From the NCBI GenBank assembly GCA_050694055.1, contig JBOGWX010000108.1:1-64000 (forward strand): 64,000 nucleotides of DNA, written 5' to 3'. Under the pieces are notes generated by a model. The model worked only from the letters and a program-made list of their open reading frames with translations, did not search any database and was not told the DNA's origin. This document shows, piece by piece, positions 34,377-42,963 of this stretch; positions within the stretch are counted from its first letter, which is position 1; each line of letters begins with the position of its first letter. The translations under genes were made by a program, and so were the position numbers. This DNA comes from WHSV01 sp050694055. Its GTDB lineage: Bacteria > Actinomycetota > CADDZG01 > WHSQ01.

Positions 34377-35339
34377 TCAGCTCCGTTGTATCTCCTCGGC
34401 TTTGATGTCCTCGAGAATCTCGGCGCCTCCGGCCGCGAGGATCGCTTCGGCGAGCTCGCTACCCAGCGCCCCGGCTTCGATCGCCGGGCCGGATATCCGG
34501 TCGCGCAGCACCTGATCCGTGTGGGGTGAGCCCAGCATGCCCGTAACCAGCAAGCCTTGCTTACTCGACTGGGCATGGCAACCGAGCGGAACGGTGCAAC
34601 CTCCCTCCAGCCTCCGGGAGAAGGCGCGCTCGCAGGCGACCTCGGCGGCGGCCGAGGGGCTCTCCAGGGGGCCGAAGAGGACAGCCAGGTCGGTGCGCTC
34701 GGAGAGGGCCTCGACGGCGAGGGCCCCCTGCCCCGGCGCAGGGACCCAGCGCGTCGCCTCGAGGGGGCCGAAATCGGCCTCGACGAGCGCGCCGAGACGC
34801 TCGATGCCGGCCGCGGCTAAGACGGCGGCGTCAACCTCTCCGGCGGCGACCTTCCGCAGGCGCGTGTCGAGGTTCCCGCGAAACTCGACCACCTCGAGAT
34901 CGGGTCGCAGCTCAGTGAGCAGCACCCGCCGGCGCATGCTCGACGTCCCTACGCGCGCCCCCGAAGGGAGTGATCCGAGCCGCTCCTCGCCGGTGTCACC
35001 GTTGCCACCGACGACAACGTCGCGCGCGTCGGCGCGCGCCGGGATACAGATCAACGCGGCCTCGGGCGCAACCTCCGCGGTGAGGTCCTTGGCGGAATGA
35101 AGGGCCACGTCCGCGTTGCCGGCGAGCACCTCCCGCGAAACCTCCGTAGTGAAGATGCCCTTGGCCCCAAAGGCGGCAAAAGACCTTTGCTTGTCGTTGT
35201 CGCCCCTGGTGCTGACGGTGAGGATCTCGATCTTTGTCTCGGGCCTCTCCGCACGCATGCGCGCCGCTAGTAGCTCCGTCTGGCGCAGCGCCAGTTGCGA
35301 GCCCCGGCTCGCTATGACGATGCGATCGGGGGGGGCCAT
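34377..35339 (-). CDS. hemC: Porphobilinogen deaminase (hydroxymethylbilane synthase)
   Basis: 320 residues. IASRGSQLALRQTELLAA at the start, FTTEVSREVLAGNADVALHS, and the dipyrromethane cofactor cysteine in RRLEGGCTVPLG near 252. It links four porphobilinogens into hydroxymethylbilane. It follows hemA directly. Confidence 0.96.
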   Translation of the reverse strand: MAPPDRIVIASRGSQLALRQTELLAARMRAERPETKIEILTVSTRGDNDKQRSFAAFGAKGIFTTEVSREVLAGNADVALHSAKDLTAEVAPEAALICIPARADARDVVVGGNGDTGEERLGSLPSGARVGTSSMRRRVLLTELRPDLEVVEFRGNLDTRLRKVAAGEVDAAVLAAAGIERLGALVEADFGPLEATRWVPAPGQGALAVEALSERTDLAVLFGPLESPSAAAEVACERAFSRRLEGGCTVPLGCHAQSSKQGLLVTGMLGSPHTDQVLRDRISGPAIEAGALGSELAEAILAAGGAEILEDIKAEEIQRS

Positions 35340-36620
35340 TTAGAGGTCATCTTCGAGCTCGAAGAGCTCGTACAGCGCCTCGAGGTAAACGTGCCCCTGG
35401 GTGGAGCTGGCGATCTCCTTGGACTTGCTCAGCGGTGTGTGCAGGATCTTGTTGACGATGCGCCGGGTCATCTGATCGATGACCTCGCTCTGCTCGGGAG
35501 TGAGCGCGCCCATTCGAGCCCTGAATCGTTCGAGCTCTGCGACGCGCACCGCTTCGGACCTGTCGACCAGTCGTGCTATCGCAGGCGCGACCTCGAGGGC
35601 GCGCTCCCAACGAACGAAACGTTCCAGCTCTGTGGCGATGATGTCCTCGACCTTGGAGATCTCGTCGAGACGTCCGCCGATGTTGTTCTCGACCAGCGCG
35701 CGTAGATCTTCGATATCGCGCAACACGATCCCGTCGATCTCCGCCACCGAAGGATCGACGTCGCGCGGCACGGCGATGTCGACGATGAACAGGTCATCGG
35801 GTCGCTCGCGGCGGTCGGCCATCTCTCGTGCGGTCTTGTGATCGAGGACCGTCCCGGGAGCGGTGGTGGAGCAGATGACGATATCGGCCCTCGCAAGCAC
35901 GTCGGGGAGGTCCGCAAGGGAGCGCGACTGCACGCCGTACGCGTCGGCAAGGCTCTGTGCTCGTTCCTCGCCGCGATTGACGATGATGGTCTCGGTAGCG
36001 CCGGCGGCTTGCAGCGCCCGCACGGCCAGCCGCCCCATCTTCCCGGCACCCACGATCACGACCCTCTTGTCCTCGAGCGTCTGTTCCGCAAACGCGCGCC
36101 GCGCCAGTTCCACGGCGGCCGACGATATCGACACCGGGTTGCGAGAGATCTCCGTTTCGCTGCGGGCACGTTTGCCGACGCTGAGCGCCTGACCGAACGC
36201 GCGGCGCAGATTGCGTCCGACGCAATCCTCGTCTTCCGCAAAGGAGATGGCCCTGCGGACCTGTCCGAGAATCTCGGACTCCCCCACGATGAGCGAATCG
36301 ACTCCGGCGGCCACGCGAAACAGATGCGACACCGCGCCCTCATCGAAGTAGGTGTACAGGTGGTCGCTGAAGTCCTCCGGGGCGACATGGCAGAACTGGC
36401 TCAGGAAGTTGCGCAGGGCCTGCGCTCCGGGATGAAACTTCGTGACACTCGCGTAAACCTCGACGCGATTGCAGGTCGAGAGGATGACGCCCTCGGTGAC
36501 GTGCTCGCAGTTCCTCAATTCGCCAAGAGCCTTGGCGTGTCGTTCGTCGGGGATGGCGAGGCGCTCTAGCAGGCTGATGGGAGAGGTCTTGTGGTTGAGC
36601 CCCACGACCACGATGGACAC
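35340..36620 (-). CDS. hemA: Glutamyl-tRNA reductase
   Basis: 426 residues. VVGLNHKTSPISLLERLAI at the start, catalytic cysteine in LSTCNRVEVYA near 50, NADPH domain with GAGKMGRLAVRAL near 190, and a C-terminal dimerisation helix. First committed step of heme synthesis, controlled in many bacteria by heme and redox state. It follows rex by 9 bp, so it shares the Rex-controlled promoter. Confidence 0.96.
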   Translation of the reverse strand: MSIVVVGLNHKTSPISLLERLAIPDERHAKALGELRNCEHVTEGVILSTCNRVEVYASVTKFHPGAQALRNFLSQFCHVAPEDFSDHLYTYFDEGAVSHLFRVAAGVDSLIVGESEILGQVRRAISFAEDEDCVGRNLRRAFGQALSVGKRARSETEISRNPVSISSAAVELARRAFAEQTLEDKRVVIVGAGKMGRLAVRALQAAGATETIIVNRGEERAQSLADAYGVQSRSLADLPDVLARADIVICSTTAPGTVLDHKTAREMADRRERPDDLFIVDIAVPRDVDPSVAEIDGIVLRDIEDLRALVENNIGGRLDEISKVEDIIATELERFVRWERALEVAPAIARLVDRSEAVRVAELERFRARMGALTPEQSEVIDQMTRRIVNKILHTPLSKSKEIASSTQGHVYLEALYELFELEDDL

Positions 36621-36629
36621 GGGTCGAAC

Positions 36630-37322
36630 CTACCTTCGGTCGGTCTGCTGGTTCTCGAGACGGCGATTGGCCTCGCGCGCCGTCTCGATCGCCTTGGTTC
36701 GCTGCTGGTAGAAGCTGAGGATCTGCAGCTCGACCGAGAGGTCGACCTTGCGCACGTTGACGTCGGGCGGAACGTTTACGTGCGAAGGAGCGAAGTTGAG
36801 AATCGACTTGATGCCCGCGTCAACCAGCTTCTCGGCAACCTCCTGGGCGGCCGCCGGAGGCGTGGAGATGATGCCGATGCACAGCCCCTCCTCCGCAACG
36901 GCCTCCTTGAGCTCGTCGATGTGCCGCACGATGATGCCCCCGACCTCTTCGCCCACGACTGCGTCGTCGGAGTCGAACAGGGCGGTGATGCGAAACCCGC
37001 GCTCCGCGAACCCCTTGTAGGAGGCGAGCGCACGGCCCAGGTTTCCGATCCCGATCATGGCCGTGGGCCAGTCCTGGGTCAGGCCAAGCTCGCGCGTGAT
37101 CTGGTAGAGGAGGTACTCGACGTCGTAGCCGACGCCGCGGGTCCCGTAGCTGCCGAGATAGCTGAGGTCCTTGCGCACCTTGGCGGCGTTGACGCCGGCG
37201 AGGCGGGCGAGTTCCTCGGAGCTGACCGTTAGCGCGCCGTGGCTCTCGGCGAGATCGAGCAGCGAGCGGAGATACATCGGGAGCCGGGCGACGGTCGCCT
37301 CGGGAATCGGTCGGTTGCGCAT
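36630..37322 (-). CDS. rex: Redox-sensing transcriptional repressor Rex
   Basis: 230 residues from the ATG at 37322 (MRNRPIPEATVARLPMYLR); the longer open frame to 37409 would run through the operator and is not used. Winged helix at 1-75 (VSSEELARLAGVNAAKVRKD, SYLGSYGTRGVGY) and a Rossmann domain (IGIGNLGRALASY) that binds NADH and NAD+. High NADH releases Rex from DNA. First gene of the hem operon and preceded by its own operator, so it is probably self-regulated. Confidence 0.96.
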   Translation of the reverse strand: MRNRPIPEATVARLPMYLRSLLDLAESHGALTVSSEELARLAGVNAAKVRKDLSYLGSYGTRGVGYDVEYLLYQITRELGLTQDWPTAMIGIGNLGRALASYKGFAERGFRITALFDSDDAVVGEEVGGIIVRHIDELKEAVAEEGLCIGIISTPPAAAQEVAEKLVDAGIKSILNFAPSHVNVPPDVNVRKVDLSVELQILSFYQQRTKAIETAREANRRLENQQTDRR

Positions 37323-37330
37323 AGGTCCGC

Positions 37331-37359
37331 ATCTTACGGGCTTGTGAGTACAATCACAA
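37331..37359 (-). promoter_or_regulatory. Rex operator on a leaderless promoter of rex-hemACDBL
   Basis: TTGTGAGTACAATCACAA (37342-37359) is a perfect inverted repeat TTGTGA/TCACAA that fits the Rex site. On the minus strand its outer arm TTGTGA (37359-37354) is also the -35 box; TAAGAT (37336-37331) is the -10 box 17 bp on. The start is then about 37324, 2 nt from the rex ATG. Bound Rex would cover the -35 box and the spacer. Confidence 0.85.
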
Positions 37360-37475
37360 ACCGCAATATCGGGCCTGACCTGCGCTTTTGCCGGATTCGC
37401 CCCAGCCACAACAAAAAATCTGTGAATTTGTGCGCCGGGTACCAGGGTGGGGAACGGCTGACTTGGCTCACCCGG

Positions 37476-38651
37476 TCAAATCCCCTCGAGAATCTGAAGG
37501 ACGGCAGGGGCCAGGAAGACCCTCCGATTTGCGTGGAGAGTGAGAGAGTCCAGGTATCCCGCCTCCACGAGGACCCCGATGGCGTTACTTGCGGCCTGAT
37601 AGGAGATGTTGTATCGGTCTCTCACGTCCGTTGTGGTGACGACCGGAAAGCCCACTAAATCCTCGGCTATTTCGATTGCCTTTCCCCTGACGCTCTTAGC
37701 TCGCAACTCACGAACCATCTGCTCCCTCAGTTCGAGCAAGCTGTTGGATTTTTCAAGTGCGCTTTCCGACTGCACCTTGACACCTTGGCAAAAGAACTTC
37801 ACCCAGTCGTCGAAGTCTCCGGTGACACTGACGTTTCGAAGATGCTCCCGGTACTCGGTCCGGCGCACTTCTAGGTATGGGGAGATGTTTAGCAAGGGCA
37901 CCGAAAGGTCCCCTGTATGCAGGAGGAGAAGGACCGCCGCCAAACGCCCTACCCGGCCGTTGCCATCGAAGAAAGGGTGCAGAGCCTCGAACTGGTAGTG
38001 ACCTACCGCCATTCGAACAAGAAGGTTGATATCCTCTCCATGAATCCATCGTTCCCAGTGAAATAGGCCTTGGCGTAGTTCTTCGCCTGGCGGTGGCGGC
38101 ACAAAGAATGATGCTGCGATCTCCGAGTCAGGGCGCGGCCCAACAAAATTCTGTCGCTGGCGTATCTCGCCCTTTTCGCTGGCGGGACACTGACGGTCGC
38201 TCAGCATCAAGCGAGCATGCAGGCGGCGTATCAAGTTGATGCTAAGAGGTTGCCCCTGGTTGATGGCAGCGAAGCCGAGTTCAGCCGCGGCGATGTGGTC
38301 TAGGACCTCTCGCACGTCTGAGGACTGCTCTCTTTCTAGCAACTCCCCTTGGAGGACCTGAGGAAGCGTCGTAAACGTTCCTTCCAGTGCGGAAGAACTG
38401 ATGGCTTCCTCTCTGATCTGTGGCCTCGCAAGATTGCTCGGGTTGAGGAGCCTGCGTCCTTCCCCATCCAATCGGCCGAGGGCGATCCCTGCTTGGGCGA
38501 CGACGTTCCACGTGGCCGCGCTAAGTTCGATCTCGTCTGGCAACGGCTGAGGGACATAGGCAAAGTGGTCATATGGTCGGCCCCGGGCGTCAGTACCAGA
38601 TATTGGAACCAGCCGCCCTATTGGAGACTTCCCAAACAGCTCGAGATCCAC
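37476..38651 (-). CDS. Fic-domain AMP transferase with N-terminal inhibitory motif
   Basis: 391 residues. The Fic core motif HPFFDGNGRVGRLA (near 230) is complete, including the catalytic His. An N-terminal SSALEGT (near 86) fits the (S/T)xxxE(G/N) inhibitory helix of class II Fic proteins, so the enzyme is probably off until something moves that helix. The C-terminus carries a winged-helix-like part (TTTDVRDRYNISYQAASNAI, LVEAGYLD). Fic enzymes move AMP from ATP onto Tyr, Ser or Thr of target proteins. Its base composition is less GC-rich than the neighbours, and it breaks the usual gene order, so it is probably acquired. Confidence 0.9.
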   Translation of the reverse strand: MDLELFGKSPIGRLVPISGTDARGRPYDHFAYVPQPLPDEIELSAATWNVVAQAGIALGRLDGEGRRLLNPSNLARPQIREEAISSSALEGTFTTLPQVLQGELLEREQSSDVREVLDHIAAAELGFAAINQGQPLSINLIRRLHARLMLSDRQCPASEKGEIRQRQNFVGPRPDSEIAASFFVPPPPGEELRQGLFHWERWIHGEDINLLVRMAVGHYQFEALHPFFDGNGRVGRLAAVLLLLHTGDLSVPLLNISPYLEVRRTEYREHLRNVSVTGDFDDWVKFFCQGVKVQSESALEKSNSLLELREQMVRELRAKSVRGKAIEIAEDLVGFPVVTTTDVRDRYNISYQAASNAIGVLVEAGYLDSLTLHANRRVFLAPAVLQILEGI

Positions 38652-38723
38652 GTTCCACTTCTCCTTGGGTTACTTGAATCACGTCCCTGTGGTTTCCACT
38701 TAGCTTGAATCTACCTTAATATC

Positions 38724-38749
38724 TTCCAGTATCCCCTCTAATACTGGAA
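38724..38749 (-). promoter_or_regulatory. Candidate operator upstream of fic
   Basis: TTCCAGTAT-8 nt-ATACTGGAA is a perfect 9-bp inverted repeat in an AT-rich gap, 73 bp before the fic ATG. The Fic protein has a C-terminal winged-helix-like part, so it may bind here itself. Confidence 0.55.
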
Positions 38750-38824
38750 CATATATCTTGATTGCGGGGAAGGTGACAAGTGATGCTTCCATTATGGCTT
38801 CCAATCCAAGAACCCTCTAAGAGG

Positions 38825-39550
38825 CTAGAGGCTGAAGGGGACCTCGGGAAAGGTTCTCTGGAACCAGATCGAGAGCTGGAAGAACTGCCCCGAGAGGAAC
38901 ATCAGCCCGACCAGCACCAGCAGAGCCCCGCTCGCCAGATTGATGGTTCGGGTATGCCGCCGGAGCCACGCCACCGCGCCGGTGAGGCGGCTCACCCCCA
39001 GACCGGCGAGCAGGAAAGGCACCCCGAGCCCCATGGAGTACACCAGCAGCAGCAGCGCTCCCTCTCCGACGCCGCCGGAGGCTCCCCGGCCCGCCGCCAT
39101 GGTGAGCACCGCCCCGAGGGTCGCTCCGATGCAGGGACTCCATCCGAAGGCGAAGGTGGCTCCGAGCAGCGCGCTGCCGGCCATGCCCGCGCCCGGCCGG
39201 GGATGGAACCGCTTCTCTCGATAGAGCCACGGCAGCTTGATGACCCCAATGAACACCAGCCCGAGCAAGATGATCAGCACGCCGCCGGCCTGCGACAGCA
39301 GCTCCTGGTTCTGTCGGAGGTAGTGCCCCAGCAACGTCGCCGTCAGACCCAGGGCCATGAACACGGCCGTGAAGCCCGCAATGAAAGCCAGCGAGACGGC
39401 ACCCGCTCTCAAGCTCGCGCGTTCGCTCTCTTCGGTCGCACTGAGGCCCGACATGTAGGAGATGTAGCCGGGCACGAGCGGTAACACGCAGGGCGAAAGA
39501 AACGAGGCGAGCCCGGCGGCGAAGGCGATGGGGATGCTCGGGTCGGCCAT
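38825..39550 (-). CDS. ccdA: CcdA thiol-disulfide transporter
   Basis: 241 residues, six helices. The two redox cysteines lie in FLSPCVLPLVPGY near 20 and GWSPCIGATLGAV near 130. CcdA passes electrons from cytoplasmic thioredoxin to outward thioredoxins that keep apocytochrome c reduced. It shares a 1-bp overlap with the tlpA-like gene before it. Confidence 0.94.
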   Translation of the reverse strand: MADPSIPIAFAAGLASFLSPCVLPLVPGYISYMSGLSATEESERASLRAGAVSLAFIAGFTAVFMALGLTATLLGHYLRQNQELLSQAGGVLIILLGLVFIGVIKLPWLYREKRFHPRPGAGMAGSALLGATFAFGWSPCIGATLGAVLTMAAGRGASGGVGEGALLLLVYSMGLGVPFLLAGLGVSRLTGAVAWLRRHTRTINLASGALLVLVGLMFLSGQFFQLSIWFQRTFPEVPFSL

Positions 39551-40122
39551 CAGCGCGCGCTCGCCACGAGGTCGTCGAGCAACGCCTGCAGGTAAACGGC
39601 ATCGGTCACGGCCCCCGCCACGTGCTCGACGATGGTGCCGTCGGCGGAGATGAAGAAGGTCTCCGGCTGGCCCGTCAACCCGTAGTCGTTCTCGATGGCG
39701 CCGTCGTCCCGCACGCTTGGATAGCTCAGCTCGAAGCGTCGCTCGAAGGCCCTGGCGTCCCGTGGCGTGTCCTTGATGTTGACTCCGAGAAAGGCGACCT
39801 CGCCCTCATAGCGCTCGGCCATGGTGTTGAACAGCGGCGCCTCGTCCTCGCAGGGGACACACCACGACGCCCAGAAGTTGATTACCAGAGGCGCCTCCTC
39901 GAAGTCGGAGAGTGCCAGGGAGCCCGTGCCGTCGAGGCGCTCGGCCGCGAAGCCGGGGGCGGAATCACCGGGCTGAGGTGCCCCGCCGTCGGCGAAGGTC
40001 GCCCATGCCAGCAGCGCCATCACGGCCAGGGCAGGGCCCACGATGAGGGTCACGCGGAGCCCCTTCACGGCGCGCGGCCCCGCATCCCCCTCGGGGGACC
40101 GAGCCGGTGATCGTGAGTTCAT
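39550..40122 (-). CDS. TlpA/ResA-like membrane-anchored thioredoxin, partner of CcdA
   Basis: 190 residues. One helix (VTLIVGPALAVMALLAWATF), then a redoxin domain with WASWCVPCEDEAP near 90 and GLTGQPETFFI with the cis-proline. It overlaps ccdA by 1 bp, so it is most likely the direct electron acceptor of CcdA. It is a paralogue of the gene at 15103. Confidence 0.92.
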   Translation of the reverse strand: MNSRSPARSPEGDAGPRAVKGLRVTLIVGPALAVMALLAWATFADGGAPQPGDSAPGFAAERLDGTGSLALSDFEEAPLVINFWASWCVPCEDEAPLFNTMAERYEGEVAFLGVNIKDTPRDARAFERRFELSYPSVRDDGAIENDYGLTGQPETFFISADGTIVEHVAGAVTDAVYLQALLDDLVASAR

Positions 40123-40193
40123 GACGCCAATCCTCGCGCGCCCCCGTCGCTACGGCGGCCCTCCCGGCGCAGGGCCGCCCACCGAGCTATCAT

Positions 40194-40218
40194 TTGACTC
40201 TGTCAACCAATTAGTTGA
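40194..40218 (+). promoter_or_regulatory. Palindromic operator ahead of the MarR-GNAT gene
   Basis: TTGAC-3 nt-GTCAA (40194-40206) and TCAAC-6 nt-GTTGA (40203-40218) overlap, sharing half-sites of MarR type. TTGACT (40194-40199) would be a good -35 box. The site ends 9 bp before the chosen ATG, so autoregulation is likely. Confidence 0.6.
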
Positions 40219-40226
40219 GAAAGGTC

Positions 40227-41162
40227 ATGCACTTGGTACCGCCGACCAGGATCGGGATGGTCCGCGAGTTCAACCGCTTCTATACGAACGTGATCGGGGC
40301 CCTGCGAGGGGGCTTGCTCGACACGCCGTACTCGTTGACCGAAGCGAGGGTGATCTTCGAGTTGGCGCAGCGGGATGCCTCCGAGGTCGCCGACCTGCGC
40401 CGGGCGCTCGACATCGACGCCGGTTATCTCAGCCGCATCCTGGCGCGTTTCGAGAGTGACGGACTCGTGGCGCGCGCGCGTTCATCTGCCGACGGACGGC
40501 GGCGAATCATCACTCTCACCGAGCGCGGTCGGTCAGTCTTCGCTCTGCTTGACGAACGTTCGGCTCACGAGATCGACCACCTGTTGTCGAGACTCGATGA
40601 TGATGGTCAACGTCGCTTGGTCGAGGCCATGGGCCTCATTCGAGCGCTCCTCGAGGGCTCGGAAACAGTCCCTGCGATCGTCATTCGGCAACCGGGACCG
40701 GGTGACTTCGGCTGGGTCGTGCAGCGGCACGGTGCGCAGTACGCGCGCGCCTACGGTTGGGACGAGACCTTCGAGTCGCTGGTCGCGCGCATCGTAGTGG
40801 ACTACATCGAGCATCGTGACCTGAAAAGGGACGGCGCGTGGATCGCGGAGCTCGACGGCGAGCCGGTGGGGTGCGTCTTCTGCGTCAAGAAAGACGATGC
40901 CACCGCGCAACTGCGTTTGCTGCTGGTCGAACCGAGTGCCCGAGGCCTTGGGATAGGAAGCCGCCTGGTCGAGGAGTGCATTCGTTTCGCCCGAAACCGC
41001 GGCTACGAGCGAATGACACTGTGGACCAACGATGTCCTCGTGGAAGCGCGACGGTTGTACGAGCGAGCCGGTTTCCAGCTAGTCGACGAAGATGCTCACC
41101 ACAGCTTCGGTCACGATCTGGTGGGACAAACCTGGGAGCTCGATCTCTCGGCTAGCGACTAG
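40227..41162 (+). CDS. MarR-type regulator fused to GNAT acetyltransferase
   Basis: 311 residues from the ATG 40227 (MHLVPPTRIGMVREFNRF), with AGAAAGG ahead; the TTG at 40215 lies in the operator. Residues 1-145 are a MarR winged helix (YSLTEARVIFELAQRD, GYLSRILARFESDGLV, SSADGRRRIITLT). Residues 155-311 are a GNAT domain (RLLLVEPSARGLGIGSRLVE, YERMTLWTNDVLVEARRLYERAGF). This fusion is a known family in Actinomycetota and Proteobacteria; the acetylated substrate is not known. Confidence 0.9.
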   Translation: MHLVPPTRIGMVREFNRFYTNVIGALRGGLLDTPYSLTEARVIFELAQRDASEVADLRRALDIDAGYLSRILARFESDGLVARARSSADGRRRIITLTERGRSVFALLDERSAHEIDHLLSRLDDDGQRRLVEAMGLIRALLEGSETVPAIVIRQPGPGDFGWVVQRHGAQYARAYGWDETFESLVARIVVDYIEHRDLKRDGAWIAELDGEPVGCVFCVKKDDATAQLRLLLVEPSARGLGIGSRLVEECIRFARNRGYERMTLWTNDVLVEARRLYERAGFQLVDEDAHHSFGHDLVGQTWELDLSASD

Positions 41163-41811
41163 CACGCGCCAGCGCGCTCATCAGCTCTCTGGTGGTTGCC
41201 GTCCAGTGCCGCTCGAGGGCAGCGCAGGCCGCGTCGGTGTCGCCGGAATCGACGGCCTCCATCACCGCGGCGTGTTGAAAGATCCACGAGGGCTGAGGCC
41301 AGCGTCCAGCGACCCCGGCCGTGGCCGAGAAATAGCGCCGCTCGAGCGCTCGAAGTCTCCCAAGCTGGAGCTGGAGAGTGTGGTTGGAGCAGCCGGAGGT
41401 GAGCGCTAGGTGCCACCGCTCGTCGAGCGCCCTGGCCTCCTCTAGCGTCGCGGCGCTCTCGTACTCGGCGTGCAGCCGGCGAAGCTGGTCGAGCCTCTGC
41501 AGGGCGACACCCTTAGCGCTGCGCAGAGCCAGAATCTCGAGCGCGGCGAGAATGGGAAAAGCGTCGCGCGCTTGTTCGAGCGTCAGCGGCGCGCAGATGA
41601 AACCGCGCGCGGGCTCACACACGACGAGACCTTCCGCGGACAGCAGCAACAACGCCTCACGCAGAGGGGTGCGACTCACCCCGAGCTCGCGCGCGAGGAT
41701 CGATTCGTTGATCCGGACGCCGGGGGCAAGCTCGCCTTCGACCAGCAAGAGGCGAAGGCGCTCGACGATCTCGTCGCGCAGCGAGCCTCGCGTGATGAGC
41801 TGTGTGGCCAC
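41152..41811 (-). CDS. GntR-family regulator (FadR/VanR type)
   Basis: 219 residues from the GTG at 41811, with GGGAGA ahead; the open frame continues to 41925, but that part overlaps the palindrome and lacks a ribosome site. N-terminal winged helix (SLRDEIVERLRLLLVEGEL, ESILARELGVSRTPLREALL), then an all-helical FCD-like ligand domain (LAALEILALRSAKG, HQAVMEAVDSGDTDAA style). Its stop overlaps the converging MarR-GNAT gene. The ligand is unknown. Confidence 0.85.
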   Translation of the reverse strand: MATQLITRGSLRDEIVERLRLLLVEGELAPGVRINESILARELGVSRTPLREALLLLSAEGLVVCEPARGFICAPLTLEQARDAFPILAALEILALRSAKGVALQRLDQLRRLHAEYESAATLEEARALDERWHLALTSGCSNHTLQLQLGRLRALERRYFSATAGVAGRWPQPSWIFQHAAVMEAVDSGDTDAACAALERHWTATTRELMSALARASR

Positions 41812-41828
41812 GACTCTCCCTTCGAGCC

Positions 41829-41850
41829 CTTGGAGCAACCTTGGAGCAAC
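41829..41850 (-). repeat. Tandem 11-bp repeat before the GntR gene
   Basis: CTTGGAGCAAC occurs twice in tandem (41829-41839, 41840-41850), between the GntR start and its candidate operator. Confidence 0.7.
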
Positions 41851-41861
41851 TCCCGGAAACA

Positions 41862-41878
41862 CTGTATGCAGCATGCAG
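41862..41878 (-). promoter_or_regulatory. Candidate GntR operator
   Basis: CTGTATGCAGCATGCAG is a 17-bp near-perfect palindrome with one mismatched pair, 51 bp before the GntR start. GntR/FadR-type dimers bind sites of this form. Confidence 0.5.
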
Positions 41879-41970
41879 CCGAGGTCTCGGATTTCGCGAC
41901 CGACCGTCTGACCAGCGTGCAGCAATTGGGTCTGGACATTCGGCGCTCATCGCCTAGGCTTGATCCCGAG

Positions 41971-42001
41971 GAGGGGCAGGCGTTGTGCGCCTGCCCCTTT
42001 T
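41971..42001 (+). terminator. Strong intrinsic terminator or attenuator ahead of the Crp/Fnr gene
   Basis: GGGGCAGGCG-TTGTG-CGCCTGCCCC followed by TTTT is a perfect 10-bp stem with U run on the plus strand. No plus-strand gene lies just before it; the nearest gene upstream is the GntR regulator on the other strand. TGGACA and TAGGCT (16 bp apart, ending about 41960) may be a promoter just before it, so the hairpin could be in the leader of the Crp/Fnr gene, 63 bp ahead of its start. Confidence 0.7.
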
Positions 42002-42063
42002 CCGCGCCTCGACGTGCCGGAGTCAACGGGCCCGACGGCCCGACACGACAGTGGAGGTAGCCC

Positions 42064-42774
42064 GTGTTTCATCTGCCGACATCCCCCGTGCTGGATGCCC
42101 TGCGCCCGCGCGATCGCACTCGTCTGCTCGAGCGCGCGGTTCCTCGACGCCTCGTTGCGGGCGAGCGCCTCTACTTGTCGGGCGATCGCGGGCGTCGAGC
42201 CCATCTCGTGTGCTCGGGCGTCGTCAAGATGACGGCGCACGATGCCGAGGGCCGCGAGACGATCCTGTGCCTGGGCCTGGCGGGAGATGTGCTCGGCGAC
42301 GTCGCCGCGCTCGACGGCTATCCGCAACCCCTCGACGCGGTCGCGGCCATGGGTACGACCGTCTTGGGCTTCGACGCCGATACCTTCGTCCGGCTCCTCG
42401 AGAGCAATCCCGCAGCCGCAGTCGAACTCGCCAGGGCCCTGGCTCGGCGCACTCGCTGGATCACCGACACCGCACTCGAACGAACGGGCAGCGAGCTGGC
42501 GGCGCGGCTCGCGGGCCGGCTCCTCGACCTGGCGGATCTCGTTGGCTGCGTTCGCAACGGGGCCGTCGAACTCGAGGTCGCGCTTCCGCAGGCCGATCTC
42601 GGAGGGCTCGCCGGGATGTGTCGTGAGAGCGCAAACCGCACCCTCAGGCTGTTCAAGGACGAGGGGGTGGTCGACTACAGGGGCCGAAGACTGAGGATTC
42701 TGCGCCCGGACGCCCTCGAACGCATCCGCTGTCGCGGCCGCTCGGAGACGTCCTTCGGCCGGTCCGGCTCCTGA
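42064..42774 (+). CDS. Crp/Fnr-family regulator
   Basis: 236 residues from a GTG. Cyclic nucleotide-binding-like domain at 20-120 (GERLYLSGDRGRRAHLVCSG, LGDVLGDVAALDGYP form). The helix-turn-helix lies near 180-215 (LPQADLGGLAGMCRESANRTL, LFKDEGVVDYRGRRLRIL). No N-terminal cysteine cluster, so it is not a classic Fnr. cAMP-contact residues of Crp are not obvious. Ligand unknown. Confidence 0.88.
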   Translation: MFHLPTSPVLDALRPRDRTRLLERAVPRRLVAGERLYLSGDRGRRAHLVCSGVVKMTAHDAEGRETILCLGLAGDVLGDVAALDGYPQPLDAVAAMGTTVLGFDADTFVRLLESNPAAAVELARALARRTRWITDTALERTGSELAARLAGRLLDLADLVGCVRNGAVELEVALPQADLGGLAGMCRESANRTLRLFKDEGVVDYRGRRLRILRPDALERIRCRGRSETSFGRSGS

Positions 42775-42963
42775 ACGAGTCTCTTTCTGCAGGATTCTGA
42801 ACGTCTGCACTCAAGGAAGTCCTCGAACGCTCCGACATTGAGCTTAGAGTCCGGACGAGGTTCGGGGATGTCAGGCGGCACCCGGTTAGGGCGTCGCTCT
42901 GCTTTGAGCCTCCCAGCCCGCCCCAAGCCGGTCCACCTCCCAAGGACTCAGCAAGGCGGCCAG

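Noticed and set aside
37418..37434. A second Rex-like site (CTGTGAATTTGTGCG)
   Set aside because: Lacks inverted symmetry; only one half resembles the Rex arm.
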